9,263 nucleotides of DNA from Deltaproteobacteria bacterium. GTDB lineage: Bacteria; Desulfobacterota; UBA8473. Position 1 is the first letter of the stretch. Each line of letters starts with the position of its first letter. Below, one piece after another: positions 1 to 8,044 of the stretch. The notes beneath the pieces were generated by a model. It had not been told where the DNA came from, ran no database searches, and was given only the letters and a program-made list of their open reading frames with translations. Where the stretch lies: assembly GCA_030621455.1 (NCBI GenBank), contig JAUXHQ010000049.1, positions 1-9,263 of the forward strand. Reading direction: 5' to 3'. The position numbers and the translations under genes are program-made.

Positions 1-545
1 TGGCAGAGAACGTCCACATCAACCGGGGGCTGTCCGCGAAACGCATCCAAGATCTTATGGCCCCTAATCTCTCTCACCATCTCCCGGGCATCCTTCTCTT
101 CTAAGGGGGCTATACGAAAGGAAACATCATTGAGGATTTCCGTAAAAATTCCGCCCAGTCCAAACATCACGCAGGGCCCAAATTGTGGATCACGAGTCAA
201 CCCGATAACCAGTTCTCTCTGCCCCTTAATCATTTCCTGAACCAGCACTCCATCAACGGAAACACCCTCATGACCGGTAACTCTGTCATAGGCATCAGAA
301 AGAGAAAGGTCATCCCTCAAATCAAGCTCAATCAGATTGAGTTCCGTCTTATGAGTTATCTCCGGGGCGCAAGCTTTTAACACCACAGGGAACCCTATCT
401 CTTTTGCTGCATGAATCGCCTCTTCCCTAGTTTTAACTAAGCGCTCCTTTGTTATCGGAATACCATATGAAGCTAAAAACCTTTTTGACTGGTATTCGGA
501 AAGTGTACTCTGGCCCTTTCTCAGAGCCTCATCCAAGATCTCCAT
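1..545 (-). CDS. ADP-forming acyl-CoA synthetase, stand-alone ATP-grasp (beta-type) subunit, 3'-truncated by window
   Basis: About 181 N-terminal residues are visible; the C-terminus lies beyond position 1. The protein begins directly with the ATP-grasp domain found in the beta part of NDP-forming acetate/acyl-CoA ligases, which interconvert acyl-CoA plus ADP plus phosphate with acid plus CoA plus ATP. Visible signatures are LASYGIPIT (res. 24-32), GFPVVLKA followed by THKTEL (res. 51-69), VQEMIKGQREL, and a DPQFGP...MFGLGGIFTEI block with the FRIAPL tail. The His of the HKT motif (about residue 65) probably corresponds to the beta-subunit phospho-histidine known in archaeal ACD enzymes; that mapping is from memory. 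The usual Gly-Gly after HKS/T-D/E is replaced by Asn-Leu. The ATG is supported by a strong GGAGGA 6 nt upstream. It follows tsaE by 43 nt and is probably the last or a late operon gene. No CoA-binding alpha domain precedes it, so a partner subunit is expected elsewhere, perhaps just downstream. The family call is strong; the substrate (acetate or another acid) is unknown. Confidence 0.85.
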   Translation of the reverse strand, partial: MEILDEALRKGQSTLSEYQSKRFLASYGIPITKERLVKTREEAIHAAKEIGFPVVLKACAPEITHKTELNLIELDLRDDLSLSDAYDRVTGHEGVSVDGVLVQEMIKGQRELVIGLTRDPQFGPCVMFGLGGIFTEILNDVSFRIAPLEEKDAREMVREIRGHKILDAFRGQPPVDVDVLC

Positions 546-551
546 GTTTCG

Positions 552-557
552 TCCTCC
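552..557 (-). promoter_or_regulatory. Ribosome binding site of the ATP-grasp acyl-CoA synthetase gene
   Basis: On the minus strand GGAGGA ends 6 nt before the ATG at 545-543. It is one of the strongest Shine-Dalgarno matches in the window and fixes the start of this gene. Confidence 0.75.
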
Positions 558-588
558 ACCCTTTCTCAAACTCCAAGTGAAAACCTTA

Positions 589-1068
589 TTAAAATAAGTG
601 TGTTAACGCATCAACGATCCCTTCAAAATGATCCCCAAATCCAATTACCTCCATGCCTCTAATACCTTCTCCCAGATGAACAATGTGTATCTCCATCCTA
701 TCTTCCGGCAGGAGGTGGACCATCTTCTCTGCCCACTCAATTACAGCAACCCCCCTTCCATTAAAGTATTCTTCATATCCGATGTCCTCCAGGTCCGAGC
801 CCTCTTCTACCCGGTAAAGATCAAAATGGTAAAAAGGGGTTGTGCCGGGGTATTCATTTATTATAGTGTATGTTGGACTGGTTATGTAATATTCTTCCGG
901 AACACCTAATCCCCGGGCGAGTCCCTTCGCTAATTGGGTCTTTCCAGCCCCCAAGTCTCCGATCAATGCCACTATGTCACCGGCCACCAGATATTTGCCC
1001 AAAAGCTCACCAAAATCAAAGGTGGCCTGCGCACTTTTCAACTCTATCTTGATTCGCTTTCCTTTCAC
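589..1068 (-). CDS. tsaE: tRNA threonylcarbamoyladenosine biosynthesis ATPase TsaE
   Basis: TsaE is the small P-loop ATPase that works with TsaD and TsaB to make the t6A37 modification of ANN-decoding tRNAs in the cytoplasm. At 159 aa it has the usual family length. Visible motifs are the Walker A GDLGAGKT (res. 37-44), SPTYT with switch-like threonines (64-68), HFDLYR (81-86) and EWAEK (111-115), which hold the Asp and Glu-Trp conserved in the family. The start is a GTG (1068-1066); no ATG lies upstream in frame, and the next Met is far inside the fold. The N-terminus from this GTG aligns well with typical TsaE proteins. There is no clear Shine-Dalgarno, and the upstream nnr stop is in the same frame 15 nt away, so translation probably depends on coupling or reinitiation. 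The gene ends with tandem in-frame stops, TAA TAA. Pairing of an nnr (YjeF-type) gene with tsaE is common in bacteria. tsaB and tsaD are not in the window. Confidence 0.95.
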   Translation of the reverse strand: MKGKRIKIELKSAQATFDFGELLGKYLVAGDIVALIGDLGAGKTQLAKGLARGLGVPEEYYITSPTYTIINEYPGTTPFYHFDLYRVEEGSDLEDIGYEEYFNGRGVAVIEWAEKMVHLLPEDRMEIHIVHLGEGIRGMEVIGFGDHFEGIVDALTHLF

Positions 1069-1083
1069 AGCAAGTACTAGTGG

Positions 1084-2646
1084 TCAACTATCAACATGAT
1101 TTCGTAGGCCACTCAAGACCGCCGGTATCTTCTCTATAAGATCCGTGGCAAGCAAGCCTATCTCTCCTCTTTCGGAAGCTATAATGTCCCCTGCCAATCC
1201 ATGAGAAAAGACCGCCAATTTGGCGGCATCCACCATGTCGAATCCCTGGGCGACAAAACTTGACAGCATACCTGTCAAGACATCCCCCATGCCGGCGGTA
1301 GCCATCCCTGGATTTCCCGTTGGGTTGATATAGATGTTCCCCTCAGGATCTGCTATGAGGGTCTTCCAGCCTTTCAAAATGAGGCAGACATTGTGTTCCA
1401 GGGCAAATCTACGGGCAACCTCGGCCCTCTCCTCCTGGATTTCTCTTGTGGATGTTTTCATCAACCTTGCCATCTCCCCTGGATGAGGGGTCAGGAGAAC
1501 AGGCGCCTTTACTTCTTTCAAAATCTCCGTGTCTCTTGCCAGAGCATTGAGGCCGTCAGCATCGATCACCAGTGGTATATTGATCTCTTTGATAATCCCC
1601 TTAAGAACCTCTGCCGTCTCATCCTCCGTAGATATCCCGGGCCCTATTGCCAGTGCATCCTTATTCTCTGCTAAAACCTTAATCTCTTCAAAGGCACCAA
1701 CTCCCAAAGAACCCCGGGTCCCTTCTAACAGGGGTTCAGTCATTACCTCTGTCAACTTGTTCTCCATTATCGGGTTGAGACTTTCAGGGATACCGAGGGT
1801 AACGAGCCCAACCCCTGCCCTCATGGCTCCCCGGCAGGTTAAAGCCGCCGCCCCGGTCTTACCTGTAGACCCGGCCACCACTAATAGATGCCCAAAATCT
1901 CCCTTATGGGAATCGAGGTCTCGGGGTTTAATGAGGACTCCCAAATCTTCTCTATCAATAACATGATCTTGTATCTTCTCTTCATCAATCAGATGCCTGG
2001 GGATACTTATATCAATTATTTCGAGTCTTCCTACATACTCTGACCCCGGGTTGATAAGCAATCCGATCTTGGGATGGGCAAAGGTTATTGTAATATCCGC
2101 ATTGACGCACTTTCCCAGAATCTTCCCTGTATCCGCGCTCAGCCCTGATGGTATATCAACGGAAACCTTTGGGGCATCTACACGGTTCAAGATCTCTATG
2201 ACTTCCGCGAAGAGACCTCTCACTTCAGAGTTCAAACCGGTCCCAAAGATAGCATCGACAATCAAATCGCAGGCCTTTAACTCATTCCAAACTGAGTCCA
2301 GGGACCCCGCACCCCCCAATTCAAGGATATCCACACCCATTCGTCGTATGATATTGAAATTAGTTCCGGCATCTCCCCGAAGGCTGTCTCCGGCGGCCAA
2401 GAGATATACCCTTACGTCAATACCCTTATTAAAAAGATGCCTGGCAATGACAAATCCATCACCCCCATTGTTTCCTTTGCCGGAAAAGACCGCAACATTC
2501 TTGCAGGTAAGCCCGGGATAACTCCTTCCGATGACCTCTGTTGCCCCTATCCCCGCATTTTCCATCAGGACTATCCCCGGGATTCCGTATTCTTCAATAG
2601 CCCTTCTATCCAGCTTTTGCATAATTTCAGCAGTAACTACCTTCAA
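1084..2646 (-). CDS. nnrD: Bifunctional NAD(P)HX epimerase / ADP-dependent NAD(P)HX dehydratase (NnrE-NnrD fusion)
   Basis: This enzyme repairs hydrated NADH and NADPH: the N-terminal YjeF_N/NnrE half (about res. 1-220) epimerises R- and S-NAD(P)HX, and the C-terminal ribokinase-like NnrD half (about 240-515) dehydrates the S form, in bacteria with ADP. The 520 aa length fits the fused form. NnrE signatures are GKGNNGGDG (56-64), DAIFGTGL (131-138) and DIPSGLSADTG (164-174). NnrD signatures are HKGDFGH (247-253), AIGPGI (333-338), VIDADGLNAL (360-369), TPHPGEMARL (386-395) and GNPGMATAGMGDVLTG (444-459), the last carrying the Asp expected to be catalytic. The start is a TTG one nt after the acpS stop, with GGAGAG 5 nt upstream lying inside the acpS tail, so the two genes are tightly coupled. 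No other start gives the complete N-terminal helix. Both halves look intact. Its place among coenzyme and tRNA-modification genes is typical and does not imply a shared pathway. Confidence 0.95.
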   Translation of the reverse strand: MKVVTAEIMQKLDRRAIEEYGIPGIVLMENAGIGATEVIGRSYPGLTCKNVAVFSGKGNNGGDGFVIARHLFNKGIDVRVYLLAAGDSLRGDAGTNFNIIRRMGVDILELGGAGSLDSVWNELKACDLIVDAIFGTGLNSEVRGLFAEVIEILNRVDAPKVSVDIPSGLSADTGKILGKCVNADITITFAHPKIGLLINPGSEYVGRLEIIDISIPRHLIDEEKIQDHVIDREDLGVLIKPRDLDSHKGDFGHLLVVAGSTGKTGAAALTCRGAMRAGVGLVTLGIPESLNPIMENKLTEVMTEPLLEGTRGSLGVGAFEEIKVLAENKDALAIGPGISTEDETAEVLKGIIKEINIPLVIDADGLNALARDTEILKEVKAPVLLTPHPGEMARLMKTSTREIQEERAEVARRFALEHNVCLILKGWKTLIADPEGNIYINPTGNPGMATAGMGDVLTGMLSSFVAQGFDMVDAAKLAVFSHGLAGDIIASERGEIGLLATDLIEKIPAVLSGLRNHVDS

Positions 2647-2647
2647 C

Positions 2648-3025
2648 TTATCTCTCCAGTATTACCTGAGCAATCCCATATTCACCGTCATGGGTCACAC
2701 TCAAGAGGATATTTTTGATATTCTTATCATGACAGGTCTCTTTTGCTTTTCCATGCAACTCCATCTCCGGCTTACCCGTTGCATTGTTTGTGATTTCAAT
2801 ATCCTTCCATGGTATTCCGGCTGTCATTCCCAGCCCCAGGGCCTTTAAGAACGCCTCCTTTGCTGCGAATCGCGCAGCAAAATGCTGACCCGGCAACCTT
2901 TTATTTATGCAGAAATCTATCTCATCCTGTGCAAAGACTCTATTCATAAAGCGATCCTTCCACCTTCCGAGGACGTTCTCCATCCTTGATATCTTAACGA
3001 TATCAATGCCTATCCCAAAAATCAT
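2648..3025 (-). CDS. acpS: Holo-[acyl-carrier-protein] synthase AcpS
   Basis: AcpS transfers the 4'-phosphopantetheine of CoA to a serine of acyl carrier protein, switching on fatty acid synthesis. The 125 aa length is standard for the AcpS-type (trimeric) phosphopantetheinyl transferases. Visible motifs are GIGIDIV at the N-terminus, with Asp8 as a metal ligand, ARFAAKEAFLKALG (51-64), with Glu57 as the second metal ligand, GKPEMELHGKA (84-94), and the C-terminal SVTHDGEYGIA (109-119). The ATG at 3025-3023 begins the protein exactly at the conserved first strand. A GAGAGGG element (3037-3043) sits 11 nt upstream, slightly far for a Shine-Dalgarno but the best available. It lies 16 nt after pdxJ and 1 nt before nnr. 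The pdxJ-acpS neighbourhood is widespread in proteobacteria and supports the call. Confidence 0.96.
   Translation of the reverse strand: MIFGIGIDIVKISRMENVLGRWKDRFMNRVFAQDEIDFCINKRLPGQHFAARFAAKEAFLKALGLGMTAGIPWKDIEITNNATGKPEMELHGKAKETCHDKNIKNILLSVTHDGEYGIAQVILER
2652..2657 (-). promoter_or_regulatory. Ribosome binding site supporting the TTG start of nnr
   Basis: GGAGAG on the minus strand, 5 nt before the TTG at 2646-2644, lies in the last codons of acpS. It supports the unusual TTG start and translational coupling of acpS to nnr. Confidence 0.6.
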
Positions 3026-3041
3026 ATGAGACCCATCCCTC

Positions 3042-3782
3042 TCAAGTATTCAATGGCCTGATAGTCTCACACCTTATCAATGCTATCATCTCTCTGACCG
3101 CTTGATCCAGGCCGACAAATACCGCCCTGGATATTATGCTATGACCGATACTGAACTCCTCGATCTCATTAACCCCCAACAACCTCTTAATATTCTGATA
3201 GTTTAAGCCATGACCGGCATTCACCCCCAGCCTTAGTTTGGATGCCATCCTGACAGAAGTAATGATCCTCTCCAGTTCTTTTTCCTCCTCAACCCTGTCC
3301 TCTGCATCACAAAACCTGCCTGTGTGGACCTCCACAAAATCAGCGCTGACCCTGTGGGCAGTCTTAATCTGGTCTATATCCGGATCGATGAAAAGACTGG
3401 CTAGTATCCCGCCTTCTCTAAGCAATGCTACGGATTCCGTCACACGTTCTTTGTTCGCAATTAAATCCAGTCCGCCCTCGGTAGTCAGCTCTTCTCGCTT
3501 TTCCGGCACCAAGGTCACCATGTGGGGTTTTACTTCAAGCGCTATCTTGACCATTTCCTCGGTCGACGCCATTTCCAGATTCAGTTTGGTTTTAATCGTT
3601 TCCTTGAGTAACCAGAGGTCCCTATCTTTGATATGCCTGCGGTCCTCTCTCAAGTGGACGATAATACCATCAGCGCCGGCCAGCTCGGACATTGCCGCCG
3701 CTGTTACAGGATCAGGTTCGTTTATTCTCCTGGCTTCTCTAATGGTTGCCACATGGTCAACATTCACAGATAACCCAGCCAC
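3042..3782 (-). CDS. pdxJ: Pyridoxine 5'-phosphate synthase PdxJ
   Basis: PdxJ condenses 1-deoxy-D-xylulose 5-phosphate with 3-amino-2-oxopropyl phosphate (the PdxA product) to form pyridoxine 5'-phosphate, the ring-closing step of the DXP-dependent vitamin B6 pathway. With the chosen start it is 246 aa, close to the usual 240. Motifs in this numbering: NVDHVATIREAR (7-18), HLREDRRHI (43-51) with the catalytic histidine region, NLEMA (68-72) with the catalytic Glu, VPEKREELTTEGGLD (92-106), VHTG (152-155), NAGHGLNY (188-195) and GHSIISRAVFVGL (213-225). Two GTG starts are possible. The one at 3797-3795 adds five residues and has only a weak GGGA-type element. The one at 3782-3780 has GGAGGG 7 nt upstream and gives an N-terminus (MAGLSVNVDHVA) like known PdxJ, so it is preferred. 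The gene follows glmM by 18 nt and precedes acpS. Confidence 0.95.
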   Translation of the reverse strand: MAGLSVNVDHVATIREARRINEPDPVTAAAMSELAGADGIIVHLREDRRHIKDRDLWLLKETIKTKLNLEMASTEEMVKIALEVKPHMVTLVPEKREELTTEGGLDLIANKERVTESVALLREGGILASLFIDPDIDQIKTAHRVSADFVEVHTGRFCDAEDRVEEEKELERIITSVRMASKLRLGVNAGHGLNYQNIKRLLGVNEIEEFSIGHSIISRAVFVGLDQAVREMIALIRCETIRPLNT

Positions 3783-3789
3783 TTCATAG

Positions 3790-3795
3790 CCCTCC
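3790..3795 (-). promoter_or_regulatory. Ribosome binding site deciding the pdxJ start
   Basis: GGAGGG on the minus strand, 7 nt before the GTG at 3782-3780. It lies inside the reading frame that the upstream GTG at 3797 would open, which argues for the shorter pdxJ product. Confidence 0.65.
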
Positions 3796-3800
3796 ACTCT

Positions 3801-5150
3801 TCATCCCAAAGCTCTTCTCACGGAATCAGCAACCTCTTCCGCCATGGCCGCGATTTCACTTTCGTCTTCCCCCTCCAGCATTACCCTCACTAGCGGTTCG
3901 GTTCCCGAAAACCTGACAAGGGTCCTCCCCCGGTCCCCGAGTTTTTCTTGTATGCCCCTTATTTTGGACGCAATTTCCGGGATATCATCTATCTCTTTTC
4001 TCTCTTTCACTTTCACATTCAACAAGACCTGGGGAAACGTTTCCATTATCCCCGCCAACTCAGAGAGTGTCTTGTCTTGTCTCTTCATAACAGCCAATAT
4101 CTGCAGTGCGGAGATAACCCCATCTCCCGTGGTGTTATAGTCCAGAAACACAATGTGGCCGGATTGCTCACCCCCAAGGTTATAGCCATTCTCCCGCATT
4201 TTTTCCACTACATACCTGTCCCCCACGGCCGTCTTAACGGTCCTTGCTCCCAGCTTTCTAACGGCCACATCCAGGCCCATATTGCTCATTACGGTGGTGA
4301 CCAATGTGTTTTTGTTGAGCGCCTTTTTTTCCATCATCTCAGCCGTGCAGATCGCCATGATGTGGTCACCGTCCACTAACTCCCCAGTCTCATCAACAAA
4401 AATCACCCTGTCGGCATCTCCGTCGAGGGCTATCCCCACGTCTGCCTTGTTTTCCTTGACTGCCTTGCTGATGACCTCCGGATGCATAGAACCACAGCCT
4501 GAGTTAATATTCTCCCCATCAGGTTTCACACCTAAGGTAACCAATTCCGCTCCCAGTTCCGCAAAGACCGCAGGGGCCACACGATAGGCCGCCCCGTTTG
4601 CGCAGTCGAGAACAATCTTCACCCCGTCCAGGGTCAAGTCTTTAGGAAATGTGCTTTTAAGAAAAACGATGTATCTGCCCGCGGCATCGTCGATGCGAAA
4701 CGCCTTTCCCACTTCTGAAGCCGTCGGACGGAGAGAATCTATCTTGTCGGAAAAGACCAATTTCTCAATCTTTGTCTCTACCTCATCCGGCAGCTTAAAA
4801 CCGTCTCTGGAAAAAAACTTTATCCCATTATCCTGAAAAGGATTGTGAGAAGCAGATATCACAACCCCTGCATCTGCTCTCATACTCGATGTAATGAAAG
4901 CAATTCCGGGGGTCGGGAGCGGACCAACCAGTAAGACATCAACCCCCATAGAACAGATACCGGCAGTCAGGGCATTCTCGATCATATATCCGGAAAGACG
5001 GGTGTCTTTCCCAACCACAATCTTGTGTCTTCTCGGTTCACTCTTAAATACATAAGAAATCCCCCTTCCCAACTGTGTTGCCGTTTCAACGGTCATGGGT
5101 TCGATATTTGCAACCCCTCTTACACCGTCTGTACCGAAAAGCCTCCCCAT
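3801..5150 (-). CDS. glmM: Phosphoglucosamine mutase GlmM
   Basis: GlmM converts glucosamine-6-phosphate to glucosamine-1-phosphate on the way to UDP-N-acetylglucosamine for peptidoglycan and lipopolysaccharide. The 449 aa product (445-450 is usual) starts [11 protein letters not shown]. Motifs by position from this start: the active-site loop ISASHNP with the phosphoserine at about Ser101, the metal loop DGDADR (243-248), the sugar loop GGEQSGH (326-332), and the phosphate-binding [11 protein letters not shown] (413-423). These specify GlmM rather than a phosphomannomutase. The frame is also open upstream to an ATG at 5192 that overlaps folP, but the 14 extra residues match nothing in the family. 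The ATG at 5150-5148 has GGAGGA 5 nt upstream and is preferred. It follows folP by 31 nt and pdxJ follows it. In many related bacteria cdaA and ybbR precede glmM; here they do not. Confidence 0.96.
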   Translation of the reverse strand: MGRLFGTDGVRGVANIEPMTVETATQLGRGISYVFKSEPRRHKIVVGKDTRLSGYMIENALTAGICSMGVDVLLVGPLPTPGIAFITSSMRADAGVVISASHNPFQDNGIKFFSRDGFKLPDEVETKIEKLVFSDKIDSLRPTASEVGKAFRIDDAAGRYIVFLKSTFPKDLTLDGVKIVLDCANGAAYRVAPAVFAELGAELVTLGVKPDGENINSGCGSMHPEVISKAVKENKADVGIALDGDADRVIFVDETGELVDGDHIMAICTAEMMEKKALNKNTLVTTVMSNMGLDVAVRKLGARTVKTAVGDRYVVEKMRENGYNLGGEQSGHIVFLDYNTTGDGVISALQILAVMKRQDKTLSELAGIMETFPQVLLNVKVKERKEIDDIPEIASKIRGIQEKLGDRGRTLVRFSGTEPLVRVMLEGEDESEIAAMAEEVADSVRRALG

Positions 5151-5155
5151 CTTAC

Positions 5156-5161
5156 TCCTCC
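5156..5161 (-). promoter_or_regulatory. Ribosome binding site deciding the glmM start
   Basis: GGAGGA on the minus strand, 5 nt before the ATG at 5150-5148. It supports the internal ATG over the longer ORF start at 5192 that would overlap the folP stop. Confidence 0.75.
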
Positions 5162-5181
5162 ACGGCCATCTTTTCTCAAAG

Positions 5182-6069
5182 TTATAGGGCATTCCTGATC
5201 GCGTCGATAACCTTTACAACCTTCTTTATCATACCCACGTTGTGCACCCGTACGATATTGGCTCCATTGAGTACAGCCGCTGACACGGCTGCGGCGGTTC
5301 CCTCTTCCCTCTCAGTAACGTCAGCATCAAGTATCCTACCGATAAATGCCTTCCTTGATACACCCACAAGGATAGGCCTGCCAAGATCCTTAAATTCTGA
5401 CAACCTGTGGATTATCTTCAGGTTGTGTCCTTCATCAATCGATTTTCCGAATCCGATCCCGGGATCTATGATAATCTTGTCAATGTCTATCCCGGCGTCT
5501 TGAGCCATCCCTATACTTTCTCTCAGATATTGGGTAATCTCAAAAATTAAGGATTCATAGTGGGGGGCTTGCTGCATATTTTCAGGAGTACCTTTAATAT
5601 GCATAAGGATAACCGGGACATCAAGGCAGGCAACGGTCCGCGCCATATCGGGATCGAAGTGGAGCGCACTTATGTCGTTTATTATATCGGCCCCAGCCTC
5701 GACCGCCTTTTCTGCCACAACCGACTTGTATGTATCTATTGATATGGGCGCATCGATCTTCGATGCAAGCGCTTCTATCACAGGGACGACCCGGGTTACC
5801 TCTTCTTCAGCATCGACAGGCGTTGACCCGGGCCTTGTGGTCTCCCCACCCACATCTATGATATCGGCCCCCTCGTCAACCAGTTTGAGGGCATGGGTAA
5901 CGGCCCGGTCAGGTTCAAAAAACAGACCTCCATCCGAAAAAGAATCCGGGGTCACATTCACTATCCCCATAATATGGGTCCGCCGGCCGAGATGTAGATC
6001 GACATTCCGACACCTGATTATGAAGTCATCTCTGTGCCCCTTATCAATAGCTTTGTGGTAATAGGTCAT
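5182..6069 (-). CDS. folP: Dihydropteroate synthase FolP
   Basis: FolP joins p-aminobenzoate to 6-hydroxymethyl-7,8-dihydropterin pyrophosphate to form dihydropteroate in folate synthesis; it is the sulfonamide target. The 295 aa TIM-barrel protein carries [16 protein letters not shown] (33-48), GGETTRPGS (74-82), SIDTYK (110-115), NDISAL (131-136), [11 protein letters not shown] (156-166), DPGIGFGK (202-209), GVSRKAFIG (236-244) and the C-terminal RVHNV (274-278), that is, all pterin- and pABA-site loops. The ATG overlaps the ftsH stop as ATGA, with no good Shine-Dalgarno (a GGAAG lies too far upstream), so it is probably translated by coupling to ftsH. The first 24 residues before the first barrel strand are variable in the family; no better start lies between M1 and the core. 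ftsH-folP adjacency is common in bacteria and supports the assignment. Confidence 0.96.
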   Translation of the reverse strand: MTYYHKAIDKGHRDDFIIRCRNVDLHLGRRTHIMGIVNVTPDSFSDGGLFFEPDRAVTHALKLVDEGADIIDVGGETTRPGSTPVDAEEEVTRVVPVIEALASKIDAPISIDTYKSVVAEKAVEAGADIINDISALHFDPDMARTVACLDVPVILMHIKGTPENMQQAPHYESLIFEITQYLRESIGMAQDAGIDIDKIIIDPGIGFGKSIDEGHNLKIIHRLSEFKDLGRPILVGVSRKAFIGRILDADVTEREEGTAAAVSAAVLNGANIVRVHNVGMIKKVVKVIDAIRNAL

Positions 6070-7955
6070 TCCGTATTTCGAAGACTTCCAGAGTTGTCCT
6101 CGGCTCTTTTGCTTCCTGGTTTCCTATCCCCCGTGACTTCCGGCTCGGTCGAATCCGGTGGTGTTTTCTTGACTATCTCATCGATCTCGTCCCCACTAAG
6201 CACCTCCTTTTCCAATAACGTATTGGCAATCTCATGCAGGATGTGGAGATTATCTGACAACAGCTTCTTTGCCCTTTGATAGTTTTCAGTGACAATTTTT
6301 TCCACCTCTCTATCAATCTTTCTAGCCGTGTGTTCGCTGTAATCCCTATGTTGAGCGATCTCCCTCCCAAGGAAGATCTGCTCATCTTTCTTGCCAAAAG
6401 TGAGGGGGCCCAACTCCTCACTCATTCCCCACTCACAGACCATCTTCCTTACCAAATCCGTGCACCTTTCAAGATCGTTGCCGGAACCGGTGGTAAGATC
6501 TCCCAATACTATCTCTTCGGCCACCCTCCCGCCAAGCAAGATGGCAATATTGTTCAACAAATATTCCTTGGGATATGTGTGTTTTTCATCTATGGGCAAC
6601 TGCTGAGTCAAGCCCAACGACCTGCCCCTGGGTATTATAGTCACTTTGTGGATCGGGTCCGTACCTGGCAGCAACTTGGCGATTAACGCATGACCTGCCT
6701 CATGGTAAGCAGTATTACGCTTTTCCTCAGGGCTGATTATCATGCTTTTCCTTTCAGCCCCCATCATTACCTTGTCTTTTGCCTGTTCAAAATCGTCCGC
6801 CTCGATCTTTACCTTATCCTTCCTCGCTGCCAGTAAAGCCGCCTCATTTACCAGATTCTCCAGGTCTGCTCCAGTGAAGCCGGGCGTGCCTCTTGATAAG
6901 ACTTCAAGATCTACACTGTCGTCCAGGGGAGTTTTCCTGGTATGCACTGATAGTATCCCCTGCCTCCCCTTTATATCAGGTGGGGGGACAACCACTTGTC
7001 GATCAAATCTCCCCGGGCGCAGCAATGCCGGATCCAGCACATCCGGTCTATTGGTAGCCGAGATAAGGATTACACCCTCCTTTGATTCAAACCCATCCAT
7101 CTCCACCAGCAATTGATTCAGCGTCTGTTCCCTTTCATCATGTCCTCCCCCCAATCCAGCTCCACGATGCCTTCCCACCGCATCAATCTCATCGATGAAT
7201 ATGATGCAGGGGGCATTTTTCTTTCCCTGGATAAAGAGGTCTCTTACACGGGATGCTCCCACCCCCACAAACATCTCAACAAAATCAGACCCGCTTATAC
7301 TGAAGAAGGGGACATCCGCCTCTCCGGCAATGGCTCTTGCCAGTAATGTTTTTCCCGTACCAGGGGCCCCCATGAGTAATACCCCTTTGGGAATTCTGCC
7401 CCCCAGTTTCGTGAATTTCTGCGGATTCTTCAAAAACTCTATGATCTCCTGCAATTCTTCCTTCGCCTCATCAATACCCGCAACGTCTTCAAAGGTCGCC
7501 TTATGCTGGTGTTCCGAGAGCAACCTTGCCCTGCTTTTGCCAAAAGACATTGCTCTGCCCCCACCCTGCATCTGCTTCATAAAGACTACCCACACGCCGA
7601 TAAGAAGGAGCATAGGAAACCAGGATAGGAGCACGCTGACATACCAGGGGGAAGTTTCCTCGGGCTTGGCCGATATCACGACCCCCTTTTCCCTTAAGGT
7701 TCTGATGAGATCAGGATCGCGAGGCGCATAGGTTTTGAAACCCCTTCCATCCAGGTACTTTCCACGGATATTATCCCCCTGGATCGCAACCTCCAAGACA
7801 CTGCCCCTTTCCACAGCAGACAGAAACTCACTGAATACGACGCTGTCATGTCTACTCTGAGGTTTGTTGAAAAGCTGGTACAACAATATCATCATTAGGG
7901 TAATGACCAGCCATAAAGCCATGTTTTTTTGAAACGAACTCATTTTTCCGTTCAT
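6066..7955 (-). CDS. ftsH: ATP-dependent zinc metalloprotease FtsH
   Basis: FtsH is the membrane-anchored AAA+ protease that extracts and degrades damaged or short-lived membrane and cytosolic proteins as a hexamer. The 629 aa length is typical. It has TM1 (about 12-28), a short periplasmic domain (about 30-103), TM2 (about 104-126), then the AAA module with Walker A GAPGTGKT (196-203), pore loop MFVGVGA (228-234), Walker B IIFIDEID (251-258) and a second region of homology with arginines 313 and 316. The M41 protease domain has HEAGH (418-422) and the third zinc ligand Asp494 in TTGSGNDLE. The last about 33 residues are polar and likely disordered. Two starts are close: M1 at 7955 and M5 at 7943. 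M5 gives a more family-like N-terminus ([12 protein letters not shown]), but neither has an ideal Shine-Dalgarno; a GGAAGGA lies 15 nt before M1. It is the first gene after the only sizeable spacer and has a candidate promoter 60-90 nt upstream. Confidence 0.97.
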   Translation of the reverse strand: MNGKMSSFQKNMALWLVITLMMILLYQLFNKPQSRHDSVVFSEFLSAVERGSVLEVAIQGDNIRGKYLDGRGFKTYAPRDPDLIRTLREKGVVISAKPEETSPWYVSVLLSWFPMLLLIGVWVVFMKQMQGGGRAMSFGKSRARLLSEHQHKATFEDVAGIDEAKEELQEIIEFLKNPQKFTKLGGRIPKGVLLMGAPGTGKTLLARAIAGEADVPFFSISGSDFVEMFVGVGASRVRDLFIQGKKNAPCIIFIDEIDAVGRHRGAGLGGGHDEREQTLNQLLVEMDGFESKEGVILISATNRPDVLDPALLRPGRFDRQVVVPPPDIKGRQGILSVHTRKTPLDDSVDLEVLSRGTPGFTGADLENLVNEAALLAARKDKVKIEADDFEQAKDKVMMGAERKSMIISPEEKRNTAYHEAGHALIAKLLPGTDPIHKVTIIPRGRSLGLTQQLPIDEKHTYPKEYLLNNIAILLGGRVAEEIVLGDLTTGSGNDLERCTDLVRKMVCEWGMSEELGPLTFGKKDEQIFLGREIAQHRDYSEHTARKIDREVEKIVTENYQRAKKLLSDNLHILHEIANTLLEKEVLSGDEIDEIVKKTPPDSTEPEVTGDRKPGSKRAEDNSGSLRNTE

Positions 7956-8014
7956 AGTTTCTTTATATAATCCTTCCGAAAGACGTTACGAGAAATTTTC
8001 CAAAAACTATTTAC

Positions 8015-8043
8015 TATATAATACATATCATTGCAAATTACAA
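8015..8043 (-). promoter_or_regulatory. Candidate sigma-70-type promoter for the ftsH-led operon
   Basis: On the minus strand TTGTAA (8043-8038) and TATATA (8020-8015) are separated by exactly 17 nt. Each hexamer matches four of six bases of the TTGACA/TATAAT consensus. Transcription would start near 8005-8009 and leave a leader of about 50 nt before ftsH. Because the region is AT-rich, chance matches are likely, so this is only the best candidate; the overlapping TATTAT at 8018-8023 is an alternative -10 but lacks a good -35. Confidence 0.4.
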
Positions 8044-8044
8044 T
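8030..8044. promoter_or_regulatory. Imperfect palindrome overlapping the candidate -35 element
   Basis: ATTGCAAATTACAAT on the plus strand is an inverted repeat of two 7-nt arms about a central base, with one mismatched pair. Its position over the proposed -35 of ftsH would suit an operator, but AT-rich DNA yields such repeats by chance and no regulator is suggested by the sequence. Confidence 0.2.

Noticed and set aside
183..380. Plus-strand open frame of 65 codons near the left end
   Set aside because: It is opposite the ATP-grasp domain, whose motifs run continuously on the minus strand through this stretch.
2051..2521. Plus-strand open frame opposite the nnr gene
   Set aside because: It is an antisense shadow with Ser/Pro-rich composition; the minus-strand NnrE/NnrD motifs fully explain the region.
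3238..3789. Long plus-strand open frame (183 codons) opposite pdxJ
   Set aside because: It lies entirely within the well-supported pdxJ, has a low-complexity Ser/Thr-rich translation typical of antisense shadow frames, and resembles no known family.
7195..7731. Long plus-strand open frame (178 codons) opposite the ftsH AAA domain
   Set aside because: It is an antisense shadow of a highly conserved coding region and has no recognisable protein motifs.
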